A stretch of DNA of 45,002 bases from Caldilineales bacterium (GTDB taxonomy: Bacteria; Chloroflexota; Anaerolineae; JAAEKA01): the NCBI GenBank assembly GCA_025055015.1, contig JANWYQ010000150.1:1-45002 (forward strand), in the 5' to 3' direction. Under the pieces are notes generated by a model. That model had not been told where the DNA came from, did no database searches, and saw only the letters and a list, made by a program, of their open reading frames with translations. A program made the position numbers and the translations under genes. This document shows, piece by piece, positions 26,564 to 34,695 of this stretch. Positions within the stretch are counted from its first letter, which is position 1. Every line of letters starts with the position of its first letter.

Positions 26564-26596
26564 ATGCCTCACGAGGTCCAGCGGCCCGTGAGGCAT
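26564..26596 (-). promoter_or_regulatory. Leader hairpin upstream of rpsU
   Basis: ATGCCTCACG (26564-26573) and CGTGAGGCAT (26587-26596) form a perfect 10-bp stem with a 13-base loop. In the transcript it is followed by TTGTGTGTTAAAG, a partly U-rich stretch, then the rpsU ribosome site about 40 bases on. It may be an attenuator or a binding site for bS21 itself. Confidence 0.55.
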
Positions 26597-26735
26597 CCTG
26601 TAAGCAAACTCAACGATCAGAACGAAGGGCTAACTTGCTGTCTCCAAGCGTTAAAACTCTCCTGGATAGCGCTAGTTAGGCAGGCCGATGCGCGGGCTTG
26701 CTGCCAGGATGCTGGTTAAACTTGGTCTAACTGCG

Positions 26736-26764
26736 ATTATAATGAGGTTGCCGAGGGCTGTCAA
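26736..26764 (-). promoter_or_regulatory. Consensus promoter for rpsU-infA
   Basis: TTGACA (26759-26764) and TATAAT (26736-26741) on the minus strand, 17 bases apart, both perfect. The -10 is part of the palindrome ATTATAAT, so it also reads TATAAT on the plus strand. Confidence 0.8.
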
Positions 26765-26796
26765 AGTTGAAAGCTTTGAGAGTTGCCGAGTTTCGG

Positions 26797-26802
26797 TATA
26801 AT
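26797..26802 (+). promoter_or_regulatory. -10 element facing moxR
   Basis: TATAAT on the plus strand, with only a weak -35 (TTTGAG, 16 bases upstream). It is about 190 bases before the moxR start. The two promoters in this region are back to back. Confidence 0.4.
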
Positions 26803-26825
26803 CAAGGTGAGGTTTGCGCCTCTGT

Positions 26826-26925
26826 GCGCCGCCGCGCCGGCGGCGCTGTGTGAAGTGCCGCGCCGCCAGGTGCTATCCGCCGCGGCGCCGGTTCGCACCG
26901 GGGGCGGGGGTGCGAGCTTCGCACC
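26826..26925 (+). other. GC-rich hairpins in the moxR leader
   Basis: GCGCCGCC/GGCGGCGC (26826-26846, 8 bp, loop GCGCC) and GGTGCGA/TCGCACC (26909-26925, 7 bp, loop GCT). They may be structural RNA in the 5' leader or repeat remnants. Confidence 0.4.
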
Positions 26926-26927
26926 TC

Positions 26928-26975
26928 GTCTACCGTTACTGTCCACCGGTTAGAGTTCACCGGTCACCGACCATC
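26928..26975. repeat. Short tandem units upstream of moxR
   Basis: GTCTACC, GTTACT (six bases), GTCCACC, GGTTAGA, GTTCACC, GGTCACC and GACCATC follow one another and end 14 bases before the moxR ATG. The type is the same as at 5222-5263. Confidence 0.5.
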
Positions 26976-26989
26976 GAGGAGCCCACTGC

Positions 26990-27949
26990 ATGCCTGACCT
27001 TTTCGTGAAGTCCATCGCCGACCGCATCATCGAGAACGTGGAGCGAGTGATCCTGGGCAAGCGGCATGAGATCCAGACCACCCTGCTGGCGCTGCTGTGC
27101 GATGGTCACCTGCTGATCGAGGACGTGCCGGGCGTGGGAAAGACCATGTTGGCTCGCGCCATCGCCCGTTCCATCGGCTGTAGCTTTCGACGCATCCAGT
27201 TCACCCCCGACATGCTGCCCTCCGACGTGACCGGCGTGTCGGTGTTCAACCAGAAGACGCGCGAGTTCGAGTTCCGTCCTGGCCCCATCTTCGCCCAGAT
27301 TGTGCTCACCGACGAGATCAACCGCGCCACCCCGAAGACCCAGTCCGCCCTGCTGGAGGCGATGGAGGAGCGCCAGGTCACCGTGGACGGCGTGACCTAT
27401 CCCATGGCCCGGCCCTTCCTGGTGTTGGCCACCCAGAACCCGATCGAGTACGAGGGGACCTTTCCCTTGCCCGAGGCGCAGCTGGACCGGTTCATGTTGC
27501 GCATCACCCTGGGCTATCCACAGCCTCCCCAGGAGATGCAGATGCTGGACACCCAGCGGCAGTCGCACCCCATCGAGCAGCTCGACCAGGTGATCAGCTC
27601 GGAGGAGCTGCTGCAGGCGCAGCGCAGGGTCACCGAGGTGTACGTGGACAACCTCATCAAGGAGTACATCGTCGCCTTGGTCAGCGCCACCCGACGACAT
27701 CCCGACATCTACTTGGGCGCCAGCCCGCGCGGCTCGCTGGCCCTGTTCAAGGCCAGCCGCGCCCGCGCCGCTGCGCTGGGCCGCGACTACGTCATCCCTG
27801 ACGACGTGAAAGCCCTGGCCGAGCCGGCCTTGGCCCATCGGCTGATCGTGAGCCCCTCGGCCCGCATCAAGAACGTGGACGCCCGCGCCGTGCTGAAAGA
27901 GGTGCTGGACTCGGTGCCGGTGCCGGGCGCCCGCGTGCGCGTGGCCTAG
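26990..27949 (+). CDS. MoxR-family AAA+ ATPase
   Basis: 319 residues. Walker [10 protein letters not shown] is at 45-53, Walker B/MoxR block [22 protein letters not shown] from 104, sensor block [24 protein letters not shown] near 150, and a C-terminal lid domain. MoxR ATPases act as chaperones that mature or insert metal-dependent or von Willebrand-domain complexes. The next gene encodes a DUF58 protein, the standard partner. The start is ATG 26990, preceded by GAGGAGCC. It has a long, structured leader. Confidence 0.93.
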   Translation: MPDLFVKSIADRIIENVERVILGKRHEIQTTLLALLCDGHLLIEDVPGVGKTMLARAIARSIGCSFRRIQFTPDMLPSDVTGVSVFNQKTREFEFRPGPIFAQIVLTDEINRATPKTQSALLEAMEERQVTVDGVTYPMARPFLVLATQNPIEYEGTFPLPEAQLDRFMLRITLGYPQPPQEMQMLDTQRQSHPIEQLDQVISSEELLQAQRRVTEVYVDNLIKEYIVALVSATRRHPDIYLGASPRGSLALFKASRARAAALGRDYVIPDDVKALAEPALAHRLIVSPSARIKNVDARAVLKEVLDSVPVPGARVRVA

Positions 27950-27977
27950 CCGAGGCGGATGAGGCAGGTTTCCGACC

Positions 27978-29300
27978 ATGCGCCGCTCCTGGTGGATCTT
28001 GCTGCTGTGGCTGGCCTCGGTGGTGTTCGCCGTGTTCGTGGCCGAGCGCAACCGCACCCTGGCGTTCTCCATCGTCTACCTGCTCACCGCCATCATCGTC
28101 TTCACCTTCCTCTGGTCGTGGGCGAACGTCAACTGGGTGCGCATCAACCGCTACACCCGCGCGCGGCGCGCCCAGGTGGGCCGGCTGGCCGAGGAGCAGT
28201 TCGAGGTGGTCAACCTGAGCCGCCTGCCCAAGCTGTGGTTGGAGGTGCTGGACCACTCGGAGCTGCCCAACCACCATGCCAGCCGTGTCCTCAACACCCT
28301 GGGCCCCCGAGGTAGTCGGCGTTGGGTGGTGCGCACCCTGTGCCTGCAGCGTGGGCGCTTCCGCCTGGGGCCGCTGACCCTGATCAGCAGCGACCCCCTG
28401 GGCCTCTTCCCCAGGCAGCGACGGCTCCCCGCCACCTCCACCATCGTGGTCTACCCGGCAACCGTGGAGCTTCCCGGCTTCACGCCGCCCTCCGGCCTGT
28501 TGCCGGGCGGCGACGCCATGCGCCGCCGCACCCACTACGTCACCACCAACGTCTCCGGCGTGCGCGACTACGTGCCGGGCGACAGCTTCAACCGGATCCA
28601 CTGGCCCTCCACGGCCCGCACCGGCCGGCTCATCGTCAAGGAGTTCGAGCTGGACCCCATCGCCGACGTGTGGATCCTCTTGGACCTGGACCGGTCGGTG
28701 CACGTCAGCCAGCCGTGGACGCCGCCGGACCTGGACCGCACGCCGGCCGCCCTGTGGCAGGAGCGCCCCGCCCTTCAGCTCCCACCTAGCACCCTGGAGT
28801 ACGCGGTGACGGTGGCCGCCAGCCTGGCCCGCCATTTCCTGCTGGAGAACCGTTCCGTGGGCCTGATCGGCCACAGCGTCCATCGGGAGCTGATCCAGGC
28901 CGACCGGGGCGAGCGCCAGCTCACCCGCGTTTTGGAGACCCTGGCCGTCATCGCCGCGGGCGGCCGGGTTCCCTTTGCCCAGGTGCTGGCCACCGAGGGC
29001 GAGCACCTGGCGCGTCACACCACCCTCCTGGCGATTACACCTTCCTGTGACTTGGGCTGGGTGGCGGCCCTGCGCGACGTCGGCCGGCGCGGCGTGCGCA
29101 GCGTGGCCATCCAGATCGCCGCCAACACCTTTGGCAGCGCACCGTCTCACGAACAAGTGGTGGCGGAGCTGTTGGCCAGCGGCATCGCAACCTACGTGAT
29201 CAGCTATGGACAGGACATCGCGGCGGCGCTGAGCCAACGGGTCACCTCGGTCGGCGCGCCGGCGTCCAACGGCTCTGCTTCCTCGGCCTTCAGGAGGTGA
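27978..29300 (+). CDS. DUF58 domain protein (MoxR partner)
   Basis: 440 residues with two membrane segments at the N-terminus (about 5-21 and 28-47), then a cytoplasmic DUF58/VWA-like region. The family motif VRDYVPGDSFNRIHWPSTARTG is near residue 194-215, and KEFELDPIADVWILLDLDRS begins the VWA-like fold with a D-x-D-x-S metal motif. The MoxR-DUF58 pair usually serves assembly or stress roles in the envelope; the client is unknown. The gene follows moxR by 28 bases and precedes two CBS-pair genes. Confidence 0.9.
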   Translation: MRRSWWILLLWLASVVFAVFVAERNRTLAFSIVYLLTAIIVFTFLWSWANVNWVRINRYTRARRAQVGRLAEEQFEVVNLSRLPKLWLEVLDHSELPNHHASRVLNTLGPRGSRRWVVRTLCLQRGRFRLGPLTLISSDPLGLFPRQRRLPATSTIVVYPATVELPGFTPPSGLLPGGDAMRRRTHYVTTNVSGVRDYVPGDSFNRIHWPSTARTGRLIVKEFELDPIADVWILLDLDRSVHVSQPWTPPDLDRTPAALWQERPALQLPPSTLEYAVTVAASLARHFLLENRSVGLIGHSVHRELIQADRGERQLTRVLETLAVIAAGGRVPFAQVLATEGEHLARHTTLLAITPSCDLGWVAALRDVGRRGVRSVAIQIAANTFGSAPSHEQVVAELLASGIATYVISYGQDIAAALSQRVTSVGAPASNGSASSAFRR

Positions 29301-29305
29301 GGGCG

Positions 29306-29707
29306 ATGAAGGACATGCTCGTATCGCAGGCTAAGCGCCTTGGCGTCGTCACCTGCCGTCGCAACGAGCCGCTGAAAAACGTGGTCCGGCGCATGGCGGA
29401 CGAGGACATCAGCGCGCTGGTGGTCGTGGAGGCTGACGGCTCCCTGGCCGGCATCATCACCCGCAGCGACGTGGTGCGGGCCGGGCTGACGTCTGACAGC
29501 TGGCCGGAGGAGCCCGTGGAAGCGTACATGACGGCCAACGTCATCACCGTTTCCCCCGACGCCCGGCTCGCCGAGGTGATGCGCATCCTGCTGGATCGCC
29601 ACATCCATCGCGTGGTGGTGGTGCGCCAGGACGGCGGGCGCCAGGTGCCGGTGGCGGTGGTGTCGGACAGCGACCTGGTGTGCGAGATGGCAGACGCGGT
29701 GGCCTAG
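29306..29707 (+). CDS. CBS-pair protein 1
   Basis: 133 residues made of two CBS motifs: about 12-65 (KRLGVVTCRRNEPLKNVVRR, LVVVEADGSLAGIITRSDVV) and 72-130 (YMTANVITVSPDARLAEVMR, RVVVVRQDGGRQVPVAVVSDSDL). CBS pairs bind adenine nucleotides and act as energy sensors or modules. No other domain is attached. An AGGAGGTGAGGGCG ribosome site lies before ATG 29306; a GTG three codons upstream falls inside that site. The gene is five bases after the DUF58 gene, so it is co-translated with it. Confidence 0.9.
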   Translation: MKDMLVSQAKRLGVVTCRRNEPLKNVVRRMADEDISALVVVEADGSLAGIITRSDVVRAGLTSDSWPEEPVEAYMTANVITVSPDARLAEVMRILLDRHIHRVVVVRQDGGRQVPVAVVSDSDLVCEMADAVA

Positions 29708-29723
29708 CCAGGCCGACAAGTTG

Positions 29724-29738
29724 GCGCAAATATGATTT
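29724..29738 (+). promoter_or_regulatory. AT-rich element GCGCAAATATGATTT before the second CBS gene
   Basis: The 147-base gap between the CBS genes holds GCGCAAATATGATTT, similar over 13 of 15 positions to ACGCAAATATGGTTT at 40921-40935 upstream of the mannitol operon. AT-rich in a GC-rich genome; it may be an activator site or -10 region. Confidence 0.3.
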
Positions 29739-29854
29739 AACGCATACACGGCTGAGGGGCTTGCGCGTACACTGAAGGGCGAACGCGTCGGAGCCGGTTG
29801 ATCCTACCCCGCTCCAGTCTGCCGATCTCGTCCTCCAGTCTCGCTCAGGCACCC

Positions 29855-30295
29855 ATGGACAGCGCGTTGCACACCGTCGGCGACATCATGACGCCCAATC
29901 CGGTGGTGGTTGGGCCGACCAACAGCGTAGCCAAGGCCATCCGCCTGATGCGGCAGCACGCCATCCGGCGCCTGCCCGTGGTGGAAAACGGCCGGCTGGT
30001 GGGCATTGTAACCAGCGGCGACCTGCGCCGCATCACCGGGCTTGCCTCCATCCTCAACGACAAGAGCCAGGACAACTTTCTCTGGCACCACATCCCCGTC
30101 GTCAATGTGATGAGCCCGAACCCCATCACCGTGGCGCCCACTGCCTCGGCGTCGGAGGTGGCCGCCATCCTGATCGAGCACAAGATCGGCGGCGTGCCGG
30201 TGCTGGACGGGGACGAGCTGGTGGGCATCATCACCAGCACCGACCTGCTTCGCTACATGATCCGGCTGGAGAGCGCTGTCGGCCGGGCGACCTAG
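29855..30295 (+). CDS. CBS-pair protein 2
   Basis: 146 residues with two CBS motifs separated by a longer insert: VGDIMTPNPVVVGPTNSV with LPVVENGRLVGIVTSGDLRR, then VVNVMSPNPITVAPTASA with VPVLDGDELVGIITSTDLLR. The insert (GLASILNDKSQDNFLWHH) is seen in acetoin/inosine-type CBS proteins. I chose the ATG at 29855 (MDSALHTVGD); the frame continues upstream without homology. It is likely a nucleotide-sensing regulator. It differs clearly from the first CBS protein, so it is not a recent duplicate. Confidence 0.88.
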   Translation: MDSALHTVGDIMTPNPVVVGPTNSVAKAIRLMRQHAIRRLPVVENGRLVGIVTSGDLRRITGLASILNDKSQDNFLWHHIPVVNVMSPNPITVAPTASASEVAAILIEHKIGGVPVLDGDELVGIITSTDLLRYMIRLESAVGRAT

Positions 30296-30350
30296 ACATC
30301 GGCGGTCGGCCGGCCAACGGCGACCAGGCGGTCCCGGCCGGCCGGCAACG

Positions 30351-31424
30351 ATGAGCGTTCCAGCCTTGACCAGCGACCTTTTATCCTCCCCTCTCTCCTC
30401 AGGGGGCATCGCAGAGGCCGATCTATCCACCGTCCGCCGGGTTTTGATCACCGGGGTCACCGGCTTCATCGGCGGCCATCTGGCGGAGCGGCTGCTGCGC
30501 CTGGGCGTCGCCGTGCGCGGCCTGGCCCGGCGCCCATCGGCCGCCGGCTGGCTCGCCGACCAGGGAGCCGAGGTGATCGCCGGCGACCTCTTGGATCCCG
30601 GCAGCCTGGAGCCGGCGGCAGCGGGCTGCGACGTGGTGGTGCATGCGGCGGCCTGGACCGGCGGCGCCGAGGGCGAGGCCCTGGGCTGGGCCGTCAACGT
30701 GGACGGCACCGCACACCTGCTGCGGGCGGCCGCTTCGGCCAGCGTCCGCCGCTTCGTGTACGTCAGCAGCGTGGCCGTCTACGGCCTCAACCGCAGCCCG
30801 GTGGTTGACGAAGCCGCAGCCACGCCGCCCGTGGGCCAGCTTTACCCCGACAGCAAGATCGCGGCCGAAGGCCTGGTGCGGGAGGCCCACGGCCGGGGAC
30901 TGGAGGCCGTCGTCGTGCGGCCGGCCTGCACCTACGGCCCGCGCGGGGTGGCGTGGACCATCTCCGTGGTGGAGCAGATCAAGGCGGGACGGCTGGTGCT
31001 GCTGGGGGAGGACCGCGGGCTGGTCAACACCGGCTACATTGACAACGTGGTGGATGGCCTGCTGCTGGCGATGGCCCACCCCGCCGCGGCCGGCGAGGCC
31101 TTCAACCTGTGCGACGGCACGGCCGTGACCTATCGCCAGTTCTACCTGCGCTACGCCGCCATGCTGGGCCTACACCGCTTGCCGACCTATCCGGCCTGGC
31201 TGGCGCGCGGGGCTGCTTCGTCCCCCGGACGGCTGGCGCGGCGGCTGTTGGGGCGCCGGCCCGTTGGTCCGTGGAGCTATCACTTCCGCTTCAACCCCAG
31301 CCGCTTTAGCATCGAGAAGGCGGCGCGGCTGCTGGGCTATCGGCCGGCCGTGGACTTCGACGAGGGCATGCGGCGCACGGAGGCCTGGCTACGCCGGGCC
31401 GGCTATTTGGAGCCGACCCGCTGA
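30351..31424 (+). CDS. NAD-dependent epimerase/dehydratase (extended SDR)
   Basis: 357 residues. The first 28 are a Ser/Leu-rich extension, then VLITGVTGFIGGHLAE (G-x-x-G-x-x-G nucleotide loop, 32-46). VVHAAAW is near 96, VYVSSVAVYG near 136 and the catalytic Tyr165-x-x-x-Lys169 in QLYPDSKIAAEG. FNLCDGTAVTYRQF near the C-terminal half fits epimerases or 3-beta-hydroxysteroid/dihydroflavonol-type SDRs. The substrate may be a nucleotide sugar or sterol-like compound; there is no sign which. A start further in (near residue 29) is possible. Confidence 0.82.
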   Translation: MSVPALTSDLLSSPLSSGGIAEADLSTVRRVLITGVTGFIGGHLAERLLRLGVAVRGLARRPSAAGWLADQGAEVIAGDLLDPGSLEPAAAGCDVVVHAAAWTGGAEGEALGWAVNVDGTAHLLRAAASASVRRFVYVSSVAVYGLNRSPVVDEAAATPPVGQLYPDSKIAAEGLVREAHGRGLEAVVVRPACTYGPRGVAWTISVVEQIKAGRLVLLGEDRGLVNTGYIDNVVDGLLLAMAHPAAAGEAFNLCDGTAVTYRQFYLRYAAMLGLHRLPTYPAWLARGAASSPGRLARRLLGRRPVGPWSYHFRFNPSRFSIEKAARLLGYRPAVDFDEGMRRTEAWLRRAGYLEPTR

Positions 31425-31476
31425 GCCGAACAGCCTAGCCCAGCTGCCGGCCTGAACCGGCCTGGACAGGGCGGCT

Positions 31477-31505
31477 TTGCGCAAGCCTGCAAGACAGGCT
31501 ATAAT
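31477..31505 (+). promoter_or_regulatory. Promoter of glgP
   Basis: TTGCGC (31477-31482), 17 bases, TATAAT (31500-31505), 79 bases before the GTG start. The leader contains a palindrome. Confidence 0.55.
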
Positions 31506-31520
31506 CGTTCCGCCCCGTCT

Positions 31521-31541
31521 CCCTCTCCCTTTGGGAGAGGG
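31521..31541. repeat. REP-like palindrome in the glgP leader
   Basis: CCCTCTCCC-TTT-GGGAGAGGG followed by TCAGGGTGAGGGTC. This CT/GA-rich palindrome with the GGGTGAGGG tail is a motif seen repeated between genes in many bacteria. Confidence 0.6.
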
Positions 31542-31584
31542 TCAGGGTGAGGGTCAATCGCCCCATCTCCAAGGAGGCTTCTTT

Positions 31585-34134
31585 GTGAACATCCTAGGAC
31601 GCGTTTCCGTTTTCCCTCTCATCCCTGAACCCCTCAAGCGCCTGACCGAGCTGGCCAACAACCTGTGGTGGAGCTGGGACCACGAGGCGCAAACCCTCTT
31701 CCGCGACATTGACCCGGACCTGTGGGAGCGGGTTCAGCACAACCCCGTCAAGTTCAACCGAGAGGTGGCTCAGCACAAGCTGGACGCCGCCGCCGCCGAC
31801 CCGGCCTACCTGGAGCGGTTCAACGCGGTGATGGCCCGCTTCGACGCCTACATGAACCCTACCGAGACCTGGTTCAGCCGCCACTTCCCGGAGCTGGCCG
31901 GCCACGTCATCGCCTACTTCTCCGCCGAGTTCGGCCTGCACGAAGCGTTGCCCATCTACTCCGGCGGCCTGGGCATCCTGTCCGGCGACCACTGCAAGAC
32001 GGCCAGCGACCTGGGCCTGCCCTTCGTGGGCGTGGGCTTCCTCTATCCCCAGGGCTACTTCACCCAGCACATCCCCCAGGACGGCTGGCAACAGGCGCTG
32101 TACAAGAAGCTGAGTTTCTCCGAGGTGCCGGCGGTGCCCGCCGTGGGCCCTGATGGCCGTGAGGTGCTGATCAAGTGCGAGCTGCCGGGCCGCGACGTGT
32201 ACGCCAAGGTGTGGAAGATCCAGGTGGGGCGCATTCCCCTCTACCTGATGGACACGGACGTGCCCCAGAACGCGCCCCAGGACCGGGAGCTGAGCGCCCG
32301 GCTGTACGGCGGCGACCAGGAGCTGCGCATCAGCCAGGAGTTCGTCCTGGGCATCGGCGGGGTGCGGGCTGTGCGCGCGCTGGGGCTGAACCCGTGCGTC
32401 TGGCACATGAACGAGGGCCACTCGGCCTTCCTGGGCTTGGAACGCCTGCGGGAGCTGGTGCAGCACGAGGGGCTGACCTTCGACGAAGCCCTGGAGGTGG
32501 TGCGGGCCAGCAGCATCTTCACCACCCACACGCCCGTGCCGGCCGGCCACGACGTGTTCAGCTGGGACCAGATGGACCGCTTCTTCGGCCACTTCTGGCC
32601 CAAGCTGGGGTTGGATCGGGAAACCTTCCTCAACCTGGCCCGGCACGACCAGCCCTGGGGCCCCGGCTTCTCCATGACGGTGCTGGCCATTCGCTGCGCG
32701 GGCATGATCAACGGCGTGGCCGCGCTGCACGGCGAGGTCTCCCGCGATATGTGGCGCTGGCTGTGGCCGGACACGCCCACCGACGAGGTGCCCATCACCC
32801 ACATCACCAACGGCGTGCACACCCTGACCTGGCTCTCGCCGGAGATGCAGGCGCTCTTGGACCGACACCTGGGCGCCGATTGGCTGGAGCGCTGCCATGA
32901 GCCGGCCGTGCTGGACCGCATCTACCAAATTCCCGACGAGGAGTTCTGGGCCGCCACGCGCGCCGCCAAGGAGCGGTTGGTGCAGTTCGTGCGCCGTCGG
33001 GCTCGGGCGCGCGCGCTGCGCCACGGCGAGTCGCCGGAGGTGCTGGACGAGATCGAGCGCCTGTTCAGCAGCGATGAGCTGCTCATCGGCTTTGCTCGGC
33101 GCTTCGCCACCTACAAGCGCGCGACCTTGATCTTCCGTGACCTGGAGCGCATTCGGCGCATCGTGCACGACCCGCAGCGGCCGGTGCGCATGCTCTTCTC
33201 CGGCAAAGCCCATCCGGCCGACGACGCCGGCAAGGCCTACATCCAGCAGATCGTCGCCATCGCCCGCTCGCCGGAGTTCTGGGACAAGGTGGGGTTCATC
33301 GAGGACTACGACATGGCAGTGGCGCGCTACCTGGTGCAAGGGGTAGACCTGTGGCTGAACAACCCCCGGCGCCCGCGCGAGGCCAGCGGCACCAGCGGCC
33401 AGAAAGCGGCCATGAACGGCATCCCCAACTGCAGCGTGCTGGACGGCTGGTGGGTCGAGGGGTACAACGGCCGCAACGGCTGGGCCATCGGCGAGGCGCG
33501 CAACTACATGGACGAGCAAACCCAGGACGAGGCCGACGCTCGCTCGCTTTACCGGCTGCTGGAGAACGAGATCATCCCCCTCTACTACGACCGCGGCGAG
33601 GACGGCATCCCGCACGGCTGGGTCCAGGTGGCCAAGGAGGCCATGCGCTCCACCCTGTGGGACTTCAGCACGGCCCGCATGGTGCAGGAGTACACCACCC
33701 GGATGTACATGCCCACGGCCAGAACGTGCATGCGCTTCCGCAGCGACGGCTTCGCCCTAGCCCGAGAGCTGGCCGCTTGGCGCCGACGGGTGCGACGGGG
33801 GTGGTCGCAGGTGCGCGTCCGCGCCGTGGGGCCGGACGAGGCGCAGCTGACCATCGGCGACAGCGCCCACATCACGGCGTGGGTGTCCCTCGGCAGCCTC
33901 ACGCCCGACGACGTGGCCGTAGAGATCGTGGCAGGGGAGGACATCGGCGGACAGCCGGCGCGGCCGCAGTCGGTGCTCATGCGTCTCGTGGGCCGGGACG
34001 ACACCGGCGTCTTCCGCTACGAAGGGAGCTTCGTGCCGCGCGCTACCGGCGCGCTGGTGTACGGCGTGCGGGTGCGGCCGAACCACCCGGCGATGCTGAA
34101 CCCTCACGAGATGGGCCTGGTGGTCTGGGCCTAG
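31585..34134 (+). CDS. glgP: Alpha-glucan (glycogen) phosphorylase, short bacterial type
   Basis: 849 residues from GTG 31585, which has AAGGAGG before it. Family GT35: LANNLWWSWDHEAQTLF opens the protein, and AYFSAEFGLHEALPIYSGGLGILSGDH is the phosphate/glucan-binding region. NEGHSAFLGLERLR, HTPVPAGHD and FARRFATYKRATL follow. EASGTSGQKAAMNG holds the pyridoxal-phosphate Lys607. It removes glucose-1-phosphate from glycogen or maltodextrin ends in the cytoplasm. A C-terminal beta-domain (about 750-849, with VRPNHPAMLNPHEMGLV) is typical of this short group. Together with the GlgC genes it marks glycogen storage. Confidence 0.95.
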   Translation: MNILGRVSVFPLIPEPLKRLTELANNLWWSWDHEAQTLFRDIDPDLWERVQHNPVKFNREVAQHKLDAAAADPAYLERFNAVMARFDAYMNPTETWFSRHFPELAGHVIAYFSAEFGLHEALPIYSGGLGILSGDHCKTASDLGLPFVGVGFLYPQGYFTQHIPQDGWQQALYKKLSFSEVPAVPAVGPDGREVLIKCELPGRDVYAKVWKIQVGRIPLYLMDTDVPQNAPQDRELSARLYGGDQELRISQEFVLGIGGVRAVRALGLNPCVWHMNEGHSAFLGLERLRELVQHEGLTFDEALEVVRASSIFTTHTPVPAGHDVFSWDQMDRFFGHFWPKLGLDRETFLNLARHDQPWGPGFSMTVLAIRCAGMINGVAALHGEVSRDMWRWLWPDTPTDEVPITHITNGVHTLTWLSPEMQALLDRHLGADWLERCHEPAVLDRIYQIPDEEFWAATRAAKERLVQFVRRRARARALRHGESPEVLDEIERLFSSDELLIGFARRFATYKRATLIFRDLERIRRIVHDPQRPVRMLFSGKAHPADDAGKAYIQQIVAIARSPEFWDKVGFIEDYDMAVARYLVQGVDLWLNNPRRPREASGTSGQKAAMNGIPNCSVLDGWWVEGYNGRNGWAIGEARNYMDEQTQDEADARSLYRLLENEIIPLYYDRGEDGIPHGWVQVAKEAMRSTLWDFSTARMVQEYTTRMYMPTARTCMRFRSDGFALARELAAWRRRVRRGWSQVRVRAVGPDEAQLTIGDSAHITAWVSLGSLTPDDVAVEIVAGEDIGGQPARPQSVLMRLVGRDDTGVFRYEGSFVPRATGALVYGVRVRPNHPAMLNPHEMGLVVWA

Positions 34135-34167
34135 GCCGCCGGCCGAAGGGCGGCAGACAGGAGCGGT

Positions 34168-34695
34168 ATGAGCCACTACCTTCGCCACCTGGTGCGTCGC
34201 GTGCGCCAGAACCACGGGCTGGAACACGCCACCATCACCCTGCTGATGCAGCGACACCGCCATCTAGCCCTGGTGGCCGGCCGCAGCAACCATCGCGGGT
34301 TCTTCGTCTACGGCGACGTGGACACGGACGCCCTGGCGCAGGCCGCGCAGACGGCGCTGGCGCGGCTGCAGCAAGGCGACGCCCACCTGGCCATCCACCC
34401 CAACTGCGGCACCAACCTGGTCACCATGGGCGCTCTCAGCGGCGCTGCGGCCCTGCTTACCGCTGCGGTGGGCCAACGTCATCGTCTCAGCTGGTTGGAC
34501 CAGTTCCCGGTGGTGGTGTTGTCCAGCGTGCTGGCGCTGGTGGTCGGCCGGCCGCTGGGCATGGCCCTCCAGCGCCACGTCACCACCTCGGCCGACGCCG
34601 GCAACCTGCGCCTGGGCGCCATCAGCCGCTGGCAATTGGGCCGCTTGAAGGTGCACTTCGTGCGCGTCGAGGAGACCGCCGAGGCAGCGCAGTGA
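34168..34695 (+). CDS. DUF6391-like membrane protein
   Basis: 175 residues with RVRQNHGLEHATITLLMQRH near the start and HPNCGTNLVTMGALSGAAALL near residue 77, blocks I associate with DUF6391 proteins of cyanobacteria and Chloroflexota. Two hydrophobic stretches (about 86-105 and 112-130) suggest a membrane hairpin. Function unknown. It overlaps the polymerase delta gene by four bases (GTGA), so it is co-translated with holA. Confidence 0.6.
   Translation: MSHYLRHLVRRVRQNHGLEHATITLLMQRHRHLALVAGRSNHRGFFVYGDVDTDALAQAAQTALARLQQGDAHLAIHPNCGTNLVTMGALSGAAALLTAAVGQRHRLSWLDQFPVVVLSSVLALVVGRPLGMALQRHVTTSADAGNLRLGAISRWQLGRLKVHFVRVEETAEAAQ

Larger units (their letters stand above)
26511..26989. other. 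Divergent intergenic region between rpsU and moxR (479 bases)
   Basis: It holds the rpsU leader and promoter (to 26764), a separate TATAAT at 26797-26802 facing moxR, then a GC-rich moxR leader with hairpins at 26826-26846 and 26909-26925, and six short repeat units from 26928. I see no protein or tRNA in it. Confidence 0.7.

Noticed and set aside
26597..26730. tRNA or small RNA gene in the rpsU leader
   Set aside because: No cloverleaf or conserved T-arm, and no promoter or terminator of its own.
31594..33615. 673-codon minus-strand frame opposite glgP
   Set aside because: Composition typical of antisense frames in GC-rich DNA, while glgP is certain.
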